Positions 16,943-25,655 of a DNA stretch of 64,000 nt are shown piece by piece. Location: positions 60,328-124,327 of the forward strand of contig NZ_VWSF01000019.1 of assembly GCF_008629685.1 (NCBI RefSeq), written 5' to 3'. The notes beneath the pieces are model-generated. The model was not told the DNA's origin, searched no databases, and saw only the letters and a program-made list of their open reading frames with translations. The first letter of the stretch is position 1. Each line of letters starts with the position of its first letter. Source of the stretch: Adhaeribacter rhizoryzae. Lineage in GTDB: Bacteria; Bacteroidota; Bacteroidia; Cytophagales; Hymenobacteraceae. Both the position numbers and the translations under genes were made by a program.

Positions 16943-18159
16943 AAAAGATTCTAAAAACAGCAGGCGTATGGCTCGTGGCTCTTCTGATAGTCGCCTGTAC
17001 CAATAAAGATAAACACGAGCACCATGAGGTTGATACGGCCGGAACAGGTACCACTTACACTTGCCCCATGCATCCGCAAATCGTGGAAAGTGCACCCGGC
17101 TCGTGCCCGATTTGTGGCATGGACCTGGTACCGGTCAAAAAACAACCGGCTACGGAAAAGAACGCCGGCAGCATCATGCTCAGCGAAACGCAGATGCAAC
17201 TGGGCAATATTTCTACCCGGCCGGTTCAGATGGGGCAAGTAGGCAGTAATACCATCCTGACCGGGCGCTTAGCGGTGGACCAGACCCAGGCGGATTTAAT
17301 CAGCAGCCGCGCAGCCGGTCGTATTGAAAGGTTGTATGTCAAAGAAACCGGGCGGCGTATCCAAAAAGGACAGCCGCTTTATGACTTGTACAGCGAATCG
17401 TTGCTGACCCTGGAACAGGAATATTTATTAGCCCTGGACCAGGTGAAAGCCTTTCCGGGAGAGAAACAGTTTGCTTCTGTGCTGGCGGCAGCCAAAAAGA
17501 AACTCCTGCTCATGGGCTTATCGCCGGCCCAGGTTAACCGGGTGGCCCACACCCGGCAGTTAGATGCCCGCATTACCTTCCTGGCACCAACGTCCGGCAT
17601 CGTGACGGAGATAGCCGCGGCCGAAGGCGTTTATGTGGCCGAAGGCAGTTTGCTTTACCGCCTGAGCCGCTTTAATACCATTTGGGTAGAAGCGGAATTA
17701 TACGCGCAGGAAGCCGGGCAAATACAGGTGGGCACCCCCATTGAAGTGACCGTGCCGGGCCAGCCGGCTCCTATTAAAACCAAAGTAAGTTTTATCAATC
17801 CGGAGTTCCGCCAGAACAGCCAGGTAGTGGTCGCCCGGGCTAAACTGCCTAATCCCAAAGGAGCATTAATTCCCGGCACGCAGGCGACCATTAACCTGCC
17901 GGCTCCCACGAATCAGGCGCTTACCCTGCCGCTCGATGCCGTTATCCGGGATTCCCGGGGGGCGCACGTTTGGGTAAAAACGGGCGAGAATACCTTCAAC
18001 TCCAAAATGGTTACCCTGGGGCCCGAAAGTGCGAACCAGGTAGCTATTGCCAGCGGACTAAGCCCCAACGATACGGTAGTGGTAACGGGCGCTTATTTAC
18101 TCTACAGCGAATATGTTTTAAAGAAAGGCACTGACCAGATGGCCGGCCATAACCATTAA
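16939..18159 (+). CDS. cusB: Second CusB-type adaptor with N-terminal HMBD
   Basis: A 406-residue adaptor, starting within the previous stop (ATGA overlap). It has a lipoprotein signal (LLIVAC), a His-rich spacer (KHEHHE), an HMBD (YTCPMHPQ, CPICGMD), and the usual lipoyl, beta-barrel and membrane-proximal parts (SRAAGRIERLYVKETG, LAPTSGIVTEI, VGTPIEVTVPGQPAP). It ends AGHNH. Two non-identical adaptors in tandem suggest a hetero-assembly, or a separate adaptor for the orphan second pump at 24386; the second idea is inference. Confidence 0.88.
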   Translation: MKKILKTAGVWLVALLIVACTNKDKHEHHEVDTAGTGTTYTCPMHPQIVESAPGSCPICGMDLVPVKKQPATEKNAGSIMLSETQMQLGNISTRPVQMGQVGSNTILTGRLAVDQTQADLISSRAAGRIERLYVKETGRRIQKGQPLYDLYSESLLTLEQEYLLALDQVKAFPGEKQFASVLAAAKKKLLLMGLSPAQVNRVAHTRQLDARITFLAPTSGIVTEIAAAEGVYVAEGSLLYRLSRFNTIWVEAELYAQEAGQIQVGTPIEVTVPGQPAPIKTKVSFINPEFRQNSQVVVARAKLPNPKGALIPGTQATINLPAPTNQALTLPLDAVIRDSRGAHVWVKTGENTFNSKMVTLGPESANQVAIASGLSPNDTVVVTGAYLLYSEYVLKKGTDQMAGHNH

Positions 18160-18166
18160 TAAACGA

Positions 18167-18286
18167 ATGAAATCATGTTGTCAAACCGAACCGCCCAAAA
18201 AGAACAAGCCATACCTGCGACTTGCCTGGTATGCCTTAATAGCCAGTCTGATTGGTTTTGTAGTCCTACAACAGTTAAGTCAATAA
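18167..18286 (+). CDS. 39-residue membrane peptide with N-terminal CC
   Basis: An ATG eight bases after cusB encodes a 39-residue product starting MKSCCQTEPPKKNKP, then one hydrophobic helix (about residues 18-35) and a stop at 18284-18286. A vicinal Cys pair on the N-terminal side followed by a basic stretch and a single helix predicts an inner-membrane peptide with the Cys pair in the cytosol. It sits tightly inside the efflux operon and could be a small pump subunit or metal donor. Coding is inferred from its composition and position; no family name is known to me. Confidence 0.6.
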   Translation: MKSCCQTEPPKKNKPYLRLAWYALIASLIGFVVLQQLSQ

Positions 18287-18309
18287 CCCAGCGATTAACC
18301 GCAGGAATC

Positions 18310-19386
18310 ATGCTTTTCAAAATAAAAAAAGCACTGGCAGGAGCTCTTTTAATTTTCGGCTTTACGGCCTGTAACTTCCATACCGAAGCCGACATGGACG
18401 ACATGGATGATATGGGCGGTGGGGAAGAAAAGAATATTGATTACCCGGCAGCCTATGTGGTGAATGGCGAATCAAACAACATCGAGGTGCTTAATTTAAA
18501 CGACCTCTCCAAAAAGGAGCAACTATCATTGAACGGAGCTACATTCCCGCACCATATTAATATCAGTCCGGATAAAACAAAGCTGGCCGTTGCCATTACC
18601 AGTACCGATTTAAGCGGTGGCCACGACTCCGGCGGCATGGGGGGCATGAGCGGTTTCAAGGTCATGGTGCTCAATAGCTACACCGGGAAAATTGAAAAAG
18701 AACTCATGCTGCCCAAAATGCCCCATAACGGTGTTTTTAACCGGGATGGCTCTGAATTATGGATTGCGCAGGAGGATGAACAGCAAAGCCATGTGCTGGT
18801 TTACAATACCGGTAACTGGAGCCTGAAAAATACCATCCTGGTCGGCAAAGGCTTGTCAGAAGTTACTTTCTCCGCCGATGGCACCAAAGTATTTGCCGCC
18901 AATACCATGGATGCGACGGTCTCTATCATCAACCCGGATACCAAAACGGTACTGGGCACCGTGCCGGTAGGCAAAGACCCGGTAGGAGCCTGGCCAGCCG
19001 CCAATGGCTTCATGTACGTGGACAATGAAACAGAGGGCACCGTGACGGAAATTGCCGTAGCTTCCGGCACTGCTACCGAAACTATTCCGCTGGGCTTTAA
19101 ACCCGGCTATGTCGCGTATCATCCCGCCCAACAGGAATTATGGGTAAGCGATGCCACCAATGGAAAAATTGTTTATTACCAGGAAAATAACGGTCAGTGG
19201 AACCTGAAAGGCAGCATTACCACCGGAGCCGATGCGCACGCCATTGCCTTTTCCCCGGATGGCACAACGGCTTACGTCACCAACCAGGGGGCCAATACCG
19301 TGTCCGTCATTAAGGTTGTCGATCATCTGGTGACCGCTACGGTTCCGGTCGGTAAAAAACCGAATGGTTTAGTTATCCGGCCCTAA
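18310..19386 (+). CDS. YVTN-type beta-propeller lipoprotein
   Basis: The ATG at 18310 is chosen because it gives a lipoprotein signal (MLFKIKKAL to GFTAC); an upstream in-frame ATG at 18175 would read through the small gene at 18167. The 358-residue protein has an Asp/Met-rich spacer (DMDDMDDMGG), then repeated propeller blades (NGESNNIEVLNL, FSADGTKVFAANTMD, YVTNQGANTVSVI) like YncE/YVTN proteins. It is anchored at the cell surface or periplasm. Its part in copper export is unknown, although the acidic/Met stretch might bind metal. Confidence 0.75.
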   Translation: MLFKIKKALAGALLIFGFTACNFHTEADMDDMDDMGGGEEKNIDYPAAYVVNGESNNIEVLNLNDLSKKEQLSLNGATFPHHINISPDKTKLAVAITSTDLSGGHDSGGMGGMSGFKVMVLNSYTGKIEKELMLPKMPHNGVFNRDGSELWIAQEDEQQSHVLVYNTGNWSLKNTILVGKGLSEVTFSADGTKVFAANTMDATVSIINPDTKTVLGTVPVGKDPVGAWPAANGFMYVDNETEGTVTEIAVASGTATETIPLGFKPGYVAYHPAQQELWVSDATNGKIVYYQENNGQWNLKGSITTGADAHAIAFSPDGTTAYVTNQGANTVSVIKVVDHLVTATVPVGKKPNGLVIRP

Positions 19387-19422
19387 AATCATTTTCCCCA
19401 ATCTTTAAACTTCAACAACTTA

Positions 19423-20115
19423 ATGAAACCAACCAACCTTTTTCTTTTCCTGCTTTCCTTTTTGTGCCTGACCCTAATTTTAAATCCGCCGGGGGTTATG
19501 GCGCACGGGGGTGAAAAACACGAGAAAAAAGCCAAACCTACCCCGGCTGATACCATCAAACAAGAACCCAAGGCTTTCCGTGATACGATAGTTTTAAATG
19601 ATGTAACCCCGGCGGAGCACGCCGGCCACGAAGCCAATCCCCGGACCGTACATGCCTCTTTCGCGGACTTTCCGCACATCCACCCGCTGATTGTCCATTT
19701 CCCAATAATGCTGCTAATGATTGCGGCAGCCATGCAATTTCTCAATATTCTGTTTCAGAAGAAAGAACTCAATTGGGCCGTGACCATCATGGTGTTGGTT
19801 GGTTTTGTGACGGCATACGCCTCCTCTCATTGGTCGCACCCGCATACCTCCGGGCTTTCTGCCCACGCGGAGCTCGTCTTAGAACAGCACGATAAATATG
19901 CTGATTACACGGTTTACCTGGCCGGCCTTGGATTATTAGCCCAGCTGCTAAGCGTGTTGGTTTTCCGGGGCCAGCGCTGGAGCATAGCCGTTGCCGCCGT
20001 GATTTTGATTGGTGCCGGTTATGCCGTCAGCATGGCGGGCCATTACGGTGCCCAGTTGGTCCATATAGAAGGAGTAGGACCACAAGGAAAATTCCTGGAA
20101 CAGCATCAGCATTAA
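19423..20115 (+). CDS. DUF2231-type membrane protein with His-rich exported segment
   Basis: A 230-residue protein with a signal peptide (about 1-27), a His/Lys-rich linker (AHGGEKHEKKAK, EHAGHEANP) and four membrane helices starting at HPLIVHFPIMLL, the DUF2231 signature. Further His residues sit at helix ends (SHWSHPHTSG, GHYGAQLVH). It may be a metal- or heme-associated membrane protein; function is not established. It lies 36 bases after the propeller gene in the same operon. Confidence 0.72.
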   Translation: MKPTNLFLFLLSFLCLTLILNPPGVMAHGGEKHEKKAKPTPADTIKQEPKAFRDTIVLNDVTPAEHAGHEANPRTVHASFADFPHIHPLIVHFPIMLLMIAAAMQFLNILFQKKELNWAVTIMVLVGFVTAYASSHWSHPHTSGLSAHAELVLEQHDKYADYTVYLAGLGLLAQLLSVLVFRGQRWSIAVAAVILIGAGYAVSMAGHYGAQLVHIEGVGPQGKFLEQHQH

Positions 20116-20155
20116 TACTTCATCTGTCTTATTCAACTCATCAAATAACTAACCG

Positions 20156-20785
20156 ATGTCACTAAAATTCACTCATTACTTTGCCCTCGTAGCCATTAGC
20201 TTTTCCTTCACGTTCTGCAACCAAAAGCCGGAAACAACCCAAAAGCAAGAGATAGAAAAACCTACTGCGGCACCTACGACAGCCAATCCGGAAGATGCGG
20301 TCACGATTGCCGAGCAACCGGAGCCGGACACGTTAAAAGGCAGTCTGAAAGCCGTAGCTACCGGCCAGATTGGTTCGGTCAACGTGGTTATAAACTATCA
20401 TTCACCAGCCGTTCGCAAACGGGTAGTTTGGGGTGGCCTGGTTCCTTATGACCAAGTTTGGGTAACTGGCGCGCACTCCGCGACGACTATTGAAACCGAT
20501 GGCCCTATCCAGATAGGCGGCCAGGCAATACCGGCCGGCAAGTATGCCTTTTTTACCATACCAGGCGAGAAGGAATGGACCGTAATCCTGAATAAGAATT
20601 GGGAACAGCACCTGGCCGATGAATATTCTGCGAAAGAGGATATTCTGCGCCTTCCGGTTCAGGTTGAAAAAACAGATAAACCCCAAGAACGCCTCCGCTA
20701 CGTGGTAAAGGCAGCAGGCGAGAATAAAGGAACGATAGAGATGCATTGGGAGCGTTTACGCATTCCCGTTCCGGTAGCGTTGTAA
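20156..20785 (+). CDS. DUF2911 family lipoprotein
   Basis: A 209-residue protein with a lipoprotein-like signal (FTFCNQ), a Thr/Pro/Glu-rich spacer, then the DUF2911 domain: NYHSPAVRKRVVWGGLVPYDQVW, IPAGKYAFFTIPGE, WTVILNKNWEQH. DUF2911 proteins are common exported Bacteroidota proteins of unknown function. It is the last envelope protein before the regulator gene, 40 bases after the DUF2231 gene. Confidence 0.82.
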   Translation: MSLKFTHYFALVAISFSFTFCNQKPETTQKQEIEKPTAAPTTANPEDAVTIAEQPEPDTLKGSLKAVATGQIGSVNVVINYHSPAVRKRVVWGGLVPYDQVWVTGAHSATTIETDGPIQIGGQAIPAGKYAFFTIPGEKEWTVILNKNWEQHLADEYSAKEDILRLPVQVEKTDKPQERLRYVVKAAGENKGTIEMHWERLRIPVPVAL

Positions 20786-20848
20786 AACCCTGCTATATTT
20801 CAATATCAGCTTTATTTCATTAAACGCTCCACTCTATATCCTGATAAC

Positions 20849-21451
20849 ATGGAACCACAAGGCACCGAAAGCCGGGCTACCTTAAATATTAAAAATATGG
20901 TATGCCCGCGGTGTATCCGGATAATACAAGAACAATTTGCCCGCCTGGAACTGCCGGTTCTGGAGGTGCAACTGGGCTGGGTAGAACTAGCCCGGCCTCT
21001 AGAAGCAGCAGAAAAAGAAAAGGTAAAAGAAGTGTTGGAGGATTATGGCTTTGAGCTGTTAGAGGATAAAAAATTGAAGTTGGTAGAACAGATTAAAACG
21101 GTGCTCATCGATTTAATCCATTATAAAAGCGAGAAGATAACCACCAATTATTCAACTTATTTAAGCCAGGCTATTGGAAAAGATTACAGCACCCTGAGCC
21201 ATGCCTTTTCTTCGGTTGAACACATGACCATTGAAAGGTTTATTATTCTGCAAAAGATTGAATACATTAAAGCGCAGCTGGATTATGAAGAATTATCGTT
21301 GGGAGAAATAGCGACCCGTTTACATTACAGCAGTTTAAGCCATCTTTCGAAGCAGTTTAAAGCCATTACCGGTTATACCCCTTCTGATTATAAGAAACTA
21401 GCAATTCGGGACCGTTTACCCCTGGATAGTTTAAAAAAGCCGCTCCCATAA
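20849..21451 (+). CDS. AraC-family regulator with N-terminal CxxC metal-sensing domain
   Basis: A 200-residue protein. Residues 10-75 form an HMA-like beta-alpha fold with NMVCPRC (Cys19, Cys22); residues 100-190 form an AraC helix-turn-helix (ERFIILQKIEYIKAQL, SLGEIATRLHYSSLSHLSKQFKAITGYTPSDYKK). A copper-binding sensor fused to an AraC DNA-binding domain would report cytosolic Cu(I) or Ag(I). It closes the copper efflux operon and is the best candidate to bind the tandem repeats at 9950, 23999, 27630 and 30763. The domain order is visible; the regulon is inferred. Confidence 0.85.
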   Translation: MEPQGTESRATLNIKNMVCPRCIRIIQEQFARLELPVLEVQLGWVELARPLEAAEKEKVKEVLEDYGFELLEDKKLKLVEQIKTVLIDLIHYKSEKITTNYSTYLSQAIGKDYSTLSHAFSSVEHMTIERFIILQKIEYIKAQLDYEELSLGEIATRLHYSSLSHLSKQFKAITGYTPSDYKKLAIRDRLPLDSLKKPLP

Positions 21452-21477
21452 TGACTTTATACCACTTTTAAAAGCAC

Positions 21478-22617
21478 ATGGATATAAATGAGTTATTTGA
21501 GCAGCTTTTAACAGAAAGTATTGATAAAGTAATTACTTCATTTCATGAAAACCCGGATGAGGTTTTAACCGAGAACCTTAGAAAGAGTTTATTTTTTGAA
21601 CATGTTAGCAACAGCTTAAAACTATATCGGAGTAATCACGATTGCATTTACCTGGATTGCAAAAGAAAGTCTATTAAGAGTTCTCATACCATTTCTAAAA
21701 AGCTATTTTTAGGCGCTATTGAAGAAGATGGGCATGTATTAAGACCAAAATTTGATCACGCTTCCGGCTCCTTTATCTTGGATAAAATTGGTGTTAATCT
21801 AGCTTCAACTTTTCCTGGATTTTGTACCGTACACGAAACACTTTTTCAGGATTTTGAAGAAAAGAACCAATTTAACACCCCGCAGCACTTTAACCTTCAG
21901 CTTTATAGAACTATTTGCAGAGAATATTTCATTAAGAAATACCAAAAGCAAATTTATAGTCAATTACTGGCGACATACAAAGAATTTCGAGAGGAGGCTC
22001 TTCTGAAAAAGTACAGAGAAGATTATTTCTTCCAATTCTTAGCATCGAAAGGAGTTAAGATTCAGGAATTAAAATATTCTTTCCCAGACACTTTTGAAAA
22101 ATCAATTGCGAAGGAATTAACGCACTTGGATAAGGAAATTAGCAAAATACACACCTATTATAGAAAAGGAACCGATCTGCTGGCAGGTAAAGACGATTTT
22201 TGGGGCACTGCCTACCAAGTGGACATACAAATACCTGTCTGCTTAGCGGGACGAGCTAATTTTAAAATTAATCATGATGGAACCGAGAAAAACATAATCG
22301 TTATGATAAATGTCTTACCCCAAAAAGATAAAACCACTATCACCATCTCCGGGTTAAAAAAAGACGAAGACTACATTAAAGTATATCTCAACGCTGTGCT
22401 AAAGGACGGAATATCTATCCTGACTATGGTAGAAACATGGATGATACGTGGTACGGACCATTGGTTTTTAAAGCCTTCTATCTGGGAAAAGGTTAGTCCC
22501 GGTGCAAAAATGACCATTTTAGAAGACATTAAAGACTTAGGTTTTAATATTGGAACCCCTTATCCGGTAAGCATTTTCAAGAATTTAAAAGAAAAGCTGA
22601 AGGTGAATAATAGATAA
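21478..22617 (+). CDS. Uncharacterised 379-residue protein with Cys/His N-terminal module
   Basis: I do not recognise an established function. The N-terminal third has a possible zinc site: CIYLDC, SHTISKKLF, then FPGFCTVHETLF. This CxxxC...SHxI...FCxxH layout recurs in uncharacterised bacterial proteins. The middle (about 130-235) is charged and helical; the C-terminal part is beta-rich (VDIQIPVCLAGRANF). No signal or membrane segment. It follows the AraC gene by 26 bases but is more AT-rich, so it may be a later arrival rather than a member of the copper operon. Confidence 0.6.
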   Translation: MDINELFEQLLTESIDKVITSFHENPDEVLTENLRKSLFFEHVSNSLKLYRSNHDCIYLDCKRKSIKSSHTISKKLFLGAIEEDGHVLRPKFDHASGSFILDKIGVNLASTFPGFCTVHETLFQDFEEKNQFNTPQHFNLQLYRTICREYFIKKYQKQIYSQLLATYKEFREEALLKKYREDYFFQFLASKGVKIQELKYSFPDTFEKSIAKELTHLDKEISKIHTYYRKGTDLLAGKDDFWGTAYQVDIQIPVCLAGRANFKINHDGTEKNIIVMINVLPQKDKTTITISGLKKDEDYIKVYLNAVLKDGISILTMVETWMIRGTDHWFLKPSIWEKVSPGAKMTILEDIKDLGFNIGTPYPVSIFKNLKEKLKVNNR

Positions 22618-22708
22618 TGTTACTAACCAATATCAGCTTAGCTGATGCTGTGCTGTTAAGACATCCTTTAGCAATATCTTAATGAGTGATGGGCTCACCT
22701 TAACGCTT

Positions 22709-22987
22709 CTAAACGAGCAAATAAATAACAAGAGCTACCAGAGCTACCAAGCAAATCCACGCCGAAATCCAAAGAGCTCTAGCTACTCCATATGATTTAT
22801 AGGATTTATTTTTCATTTGCATTACATACATGCCTGAAACATGAAGAATGCCCCCTATAACTATTATCAGGAGCGCATAATTGGCGATATCCAAACCCCA
22901 CTTAGCACCCAGGCCAAATCCAAGAATGCCTGCACCCAGAGCGGAAGCTGATTGCGCCAATTTTAATGTGTCTAAATTAGTTTCCAT
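22709..22987 (-). CDS. Small membrane protein, 92 residues
   Basis: Three hydrophobic helices (about 12-32, 37-55 and 70-91) separated by a short basic loop (QMKNKSYKSYG). No family recognised. It is transcribed on the minus strand, downstream of the DUF305 gene at 23129-23800; the terminator at 23078-23108 separates the two. Confidence 0.6.
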   Translation of the reverse strand: METNLDTLKLAQSASALGAGILGFGLGAKWGLDIANYALLIIVIGGILHVSGMYVMQMKNKSYKSYGVARALWISAWICLVALVALVIYLLV

Positions 22988-23077
22988 ATGAATATAAGAA
23001 TCATTTTTATTTCCTGGAATTGAAAATTATTGCCGCTAAGCTGATAACCAAATATAAACTTCTATTCAAGCCAAATT

Positions 23078-23108
23078 AAAAAGGGATTCTTTGACGAGAA
23101 TCCCTTTT
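23078..23108 (-). terminator. Terminator of the minus-strand DUF305 gene
   Basis: AAAAGGGATTCT and AGAATCCCTTTT pair perfectly (12 bp, 6-base loop) just after the DUF305 stop on the minus strand, with a T-run on that strand. Confidence 0.85.
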
Positions 23109-23128
23109 CAGGTATAAAAACAATAAAA

Positions 23129-23800
23129 TTATTGCTGAGGATGCGCTTGCAACCAGGTATCCAATTGCTGAATTTCTTTTTCCTGGTCCTTTATGATTTT
23201 CTGGGCCATGGCTTTAATTTCCGGCACCTTGGCATTAGGTAAATAGGCGTTGGCCATATCAATAGCACTTTGGTGGTGCATGCTCATTAAACTGGCAAAA
23301 TGATGGTCGGTTGTTCCTTTCATGTTATGGTCCATACTGGTCATCATGGTTTTCATGGGCTGCATCAACTTCATGGAAGCGGCTGTATCAGCCGCAGCAG
23401 GCTGGTGGCTGCTAACAAACTTTTGCAGCTTTTCTTGTTCTTCTTTTTGGGCGGATAAGGTTTGTTTGGCCATATTAACTAACATAGAATCCTGACCATT
23501 ATCAACCTCTTCCTGGGCCATGGTCAGCGCACCTTCGTGGTGGATAGCCATCATCTGGGCAAAATCATGGTCAACGTCGCCGGTCATTTTCATCTCCTGC
23601 ATGGCGGTCATATTCTCATGCATCAGGTCCATCATTTTATTGTTGGAGCTGCCTGCTGCCATATCATGACCTGCATGATCCCCTGTTTGTTCCGTGGTTG
23701 CCGTTTCGGTCTTACCGGAATTCTGGTTACAAGCGCTAAAAAACAAGGTTGCACTACACAGCCAGATAGCCAGGTTCCAATTACTCTTCTTAGTTTTCAT
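23129..23800 (-). CDS. DUF305 lipoprotein
   Basis: A 223-residue protein with a lipoprotein signal (LFFSAC), a spacer containing HAGHDM, and two DUF305 helical repeats: DVDHDFAQMMAIHHEGALTM and a second with TDHHFASLMSMHHQSAIDM. The paired His and Met residues are those proposed to bind copper in the family. It is monocistronic, read on the minus strand, and ends at a strong terminator. Located between two copper operons, so a copper-buffering role in the periplasm is likely but inferred. Confidence 0.87.
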   Translation of the reverse strand: MKTKKSNWNLAIWLCSATLFFSACNQNSGKTETATTEQTGDHAGHDMAAGSSNNKMMDLMHENMTAMQEMKMTGDVDHDFAQMMAIHHEGALTMAQEEVDNGQDSMLVNMAKQTLSAQKEEQEKLQKFVSSHQPAAADTAASMKLMQPMKTMMTSMDHNMKGTTDHHFASLMSMHHQSAIDMANAYLPNAKVPEIKAMAQKIIKDQEKEIQQLDTWLQAHPQQ

Positions 23801-24385
23801 AGTTTAAGTTTAGTCAAGTAGTATTAAGTATTAGCTATATTATCATACGTTCCTCTTTAGGTGAAGTTATTTGGGATAAAAGTCGAATAAAAGAGGTCTT
23901 AGTACAAAAGGGAAAGAAAAAGTAGCCGATTGACTAAACAAGCGGACTTTTGAAAAATAATGGTGCCGGATTTAAATGTTAGGATTCTAAAATAGACAGA
24001 ATTATATCACTGTTATCACAAATTATACAAATTCATTTATTTGCCGGGTCAATCAAAAGTAATCGCTGATTTAATACAGGCCCTTAGATGACTTTAATCA
24101 TGTTAGTAAATCCTTAAGGGGCCTATATTTATAATAACGAAAAACCAGCTGTTGCTTGCCGTATTTTAATCTTTTCTGAAGCTTTCATCAATGCTGGAAC
24201 TCCGGGATAAATCAGGATTGATTAAAAACAAGGCTTATATCAAGCATTCCTGCACGCTTCTTAATGAAGCTAAAGTTGTTATACCTGCATATTCCTTCTC
24301 ATCAAAAGCAAGGGGTATTTTAATGAAATGTATCAATGGAAATCAGCCGAATATAATGAAAGCCCTTCTGCCTAGGTAAAGAATT
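23801..24385. other. Divergent intergenic region before the second cusA
   Basis: No convincing gene. It holds a degenerate copy of the dispersed repeat starting at 23901 (AGTACAAAAGGGAAAGAAAA), the tandem operator-like repeats at 23999-24031, and a possible -7 box TATATTTA near 24124. The segment 23990-24140 resembles 27620-27775 upstream of the triple-HMBD gene. A 62-codon frame at 24191-24379 has no recognisable features. Confidence 0.5.
23999..24031 (+). promoter_or_regulatory. Tandem 21-bp-spaced repeats before the second cusA
   Basis: GAATTATATCAC (23999-24010) and AAATTATACAAA (24020-24031) are spaced 21 bases apart. The first is identical over 12 bases to 30782-30793 ahead of the CopZ/CopB operon. 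Confidence 0.55.
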
Positions 24386-25648
24386 ATGATTGGACAATTT
24401 ATCAAATGGGCCTTAAAGAACCGCTTAATTGTGCTGCTGATAGCAGCCGTAATAGGTGCCTATGGATTCTATTCCGTAAGTAAAACGAAAGTAGATGCCA
24501 TTCCGGATTTATCGGAAAACCAGGTTATCATATTGACCGAATGGATGGGTCGCAGCCCCCAAATTATGGAAGACCAAGTGACTTACCCGTTAGTAAGCAA
24601 CCTCCAGGGCATTCCTAAAATTAAAAACATCCGAGCTAATTCTATGTTCGGGATGAGCTTTGTTTTCGTAGTTTTTGAAGATAACGTAGACGTCTACTGG
24701 GCCCGCACCAGAGTATTGGAACGGCTTAATTATGCCCAACGACTGTTACCCGAAGCAGTAACGCCTACTTTAGGACCAGATGGCACCGGCCTGGGACACA
24801 TTTTCTGGTATACCTTGGATGCACCCGGTTATGATTTGGGAGAACTGCGCGCCTTGCAGGACTGGTACATCAAATTTGCTTTGCAGACAGTCCCTGGGGT
24901 TAGTGAAGTAGCCTCCTTTGGGGGTTTTCAAAAACAATATCAGATTGTCATCAATCCGGTCCAGCTGAACTATTTCGGCATTCCTTTAAATGAAGTTGTC
25001 CAAAAAGTAAGGGCCAACAATAATAACGTTGGTGGGAGAAAATTTGAGATGGCCGATATGGGATACATCATCAGAGGGGTTGGTTACCTCACCCAAATAA
25101 AAGACATTGAAGAAATTCCTTTAAGAACCCAAGGCTCTATTCCCATCCGGGTGAAAGACATTGCCACGGTACAAATGGGCGGCGAACTGCGCTTAGGAAT
25201 TGTAGAAGAAAATGGAGAAGGCGAAAAGGTGGGGGGAATAGTGGTAATGCGTTATGGAGAAAACGCTAAAGAGGTAATTGACCAGGTAAAAGAAAAATTA
25301 ATAAACGTGGAAACCGGTTTGCCTCCGGGGGTAAAACTAAAGGTGGCTTACGACCGGTCAGATTTGATAGAGGCGACGATTGCTACTTTAAAAGAAGCCG
25401 TATTGGAAGAGATTCTGGTGGTTTCGGTTGTACTGTTCATCTTCCTGTTACATGTGCGGAGTGCATTAATAGTGGTCATCACCATTATCATGAGCGTGTT
25501 AATCTCCTTTATTATGATGAATTGGTTTCAGGTGAGCTCCAACATTATGTCGCTGGCCGGCGTGGCCCTGGCCGTAGGAGACCTGGTAGATGCTGGCATT
25601 GTAATGGTTGAAAATGCTTTAAAATCAATTACAGAAGAAACGGAATAA
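24386..25648 (+). CDS. cusA: Second CusA-type RND pump, N-terminal half (TM1-TM4)
   Basis: A 420-residue product highly similar to 11166-12446: DAIPDLSENQVI, WMGRSPQIMEDQVTYPL, GPDGTGLGHIFWYTLDAPG, and a TM4 with the proton-relay Asp (VGDLVDAGIVMVENAL). It stops 9 residues after TM4 (TAA at 25646-25648), at the same place as the first pump. The next half begins 7 bases on in a different frame. No adaptor or TolC gene lies beside this copy, so it must borrow partners from the operon at 14362-18159 or elsewhere. Confidence 0.87.
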   Translation: MIGQFIKWALKNRLIVLLIAAVIGAYGFYSVSKTKVDAIPDLSENQVIILTEWMGRSPQIMEDQVTYPLVSNLQGIPKIKNIRANSMFGMSFVFVVFEDNVDVYWARTRVLERLNYAQRLLPEAVTPTLGPDGTGLGHIFWYTLDAPGYDLGELRALQDWYIKFALQTVPGVSEVASFGGFQKQYQIVINPVQLNYFGIPLNEVVQKVRANNNNVGGRKFEMADMGYIIRGVGYLTQIKDIEEIPLRTQGSIPIRVKDIATVQMGGELRLGIVEENGEGEKVGGIVVMRYGENAKEVIDQVKEKLINVETGLPPGVKLKVAYDRSDLIEATIATLKEAVLEEILVVSVVLFIFLLHVRSALIVVITIIMSVLISFIMMNWFQVSSNIMSLAGVALAVGDLVDAGIVMVENALKSITEETE

Positions 25649-25655
25649 CAGCATA

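Noticed and set aside
18175..18309. Upstream ATG extending the beta-propeller protein by 45 residues
   Set aside because: The extension would bury the lipoprotein signal and overlaps the 39-residue membrane peptide in another frame; ATG 18310 fits better.
24191..24379. 62-codon frame before the second cusA
   Set aside because: No domain, no promoter spacing, and it lies in a long leader; probably fortuitous.
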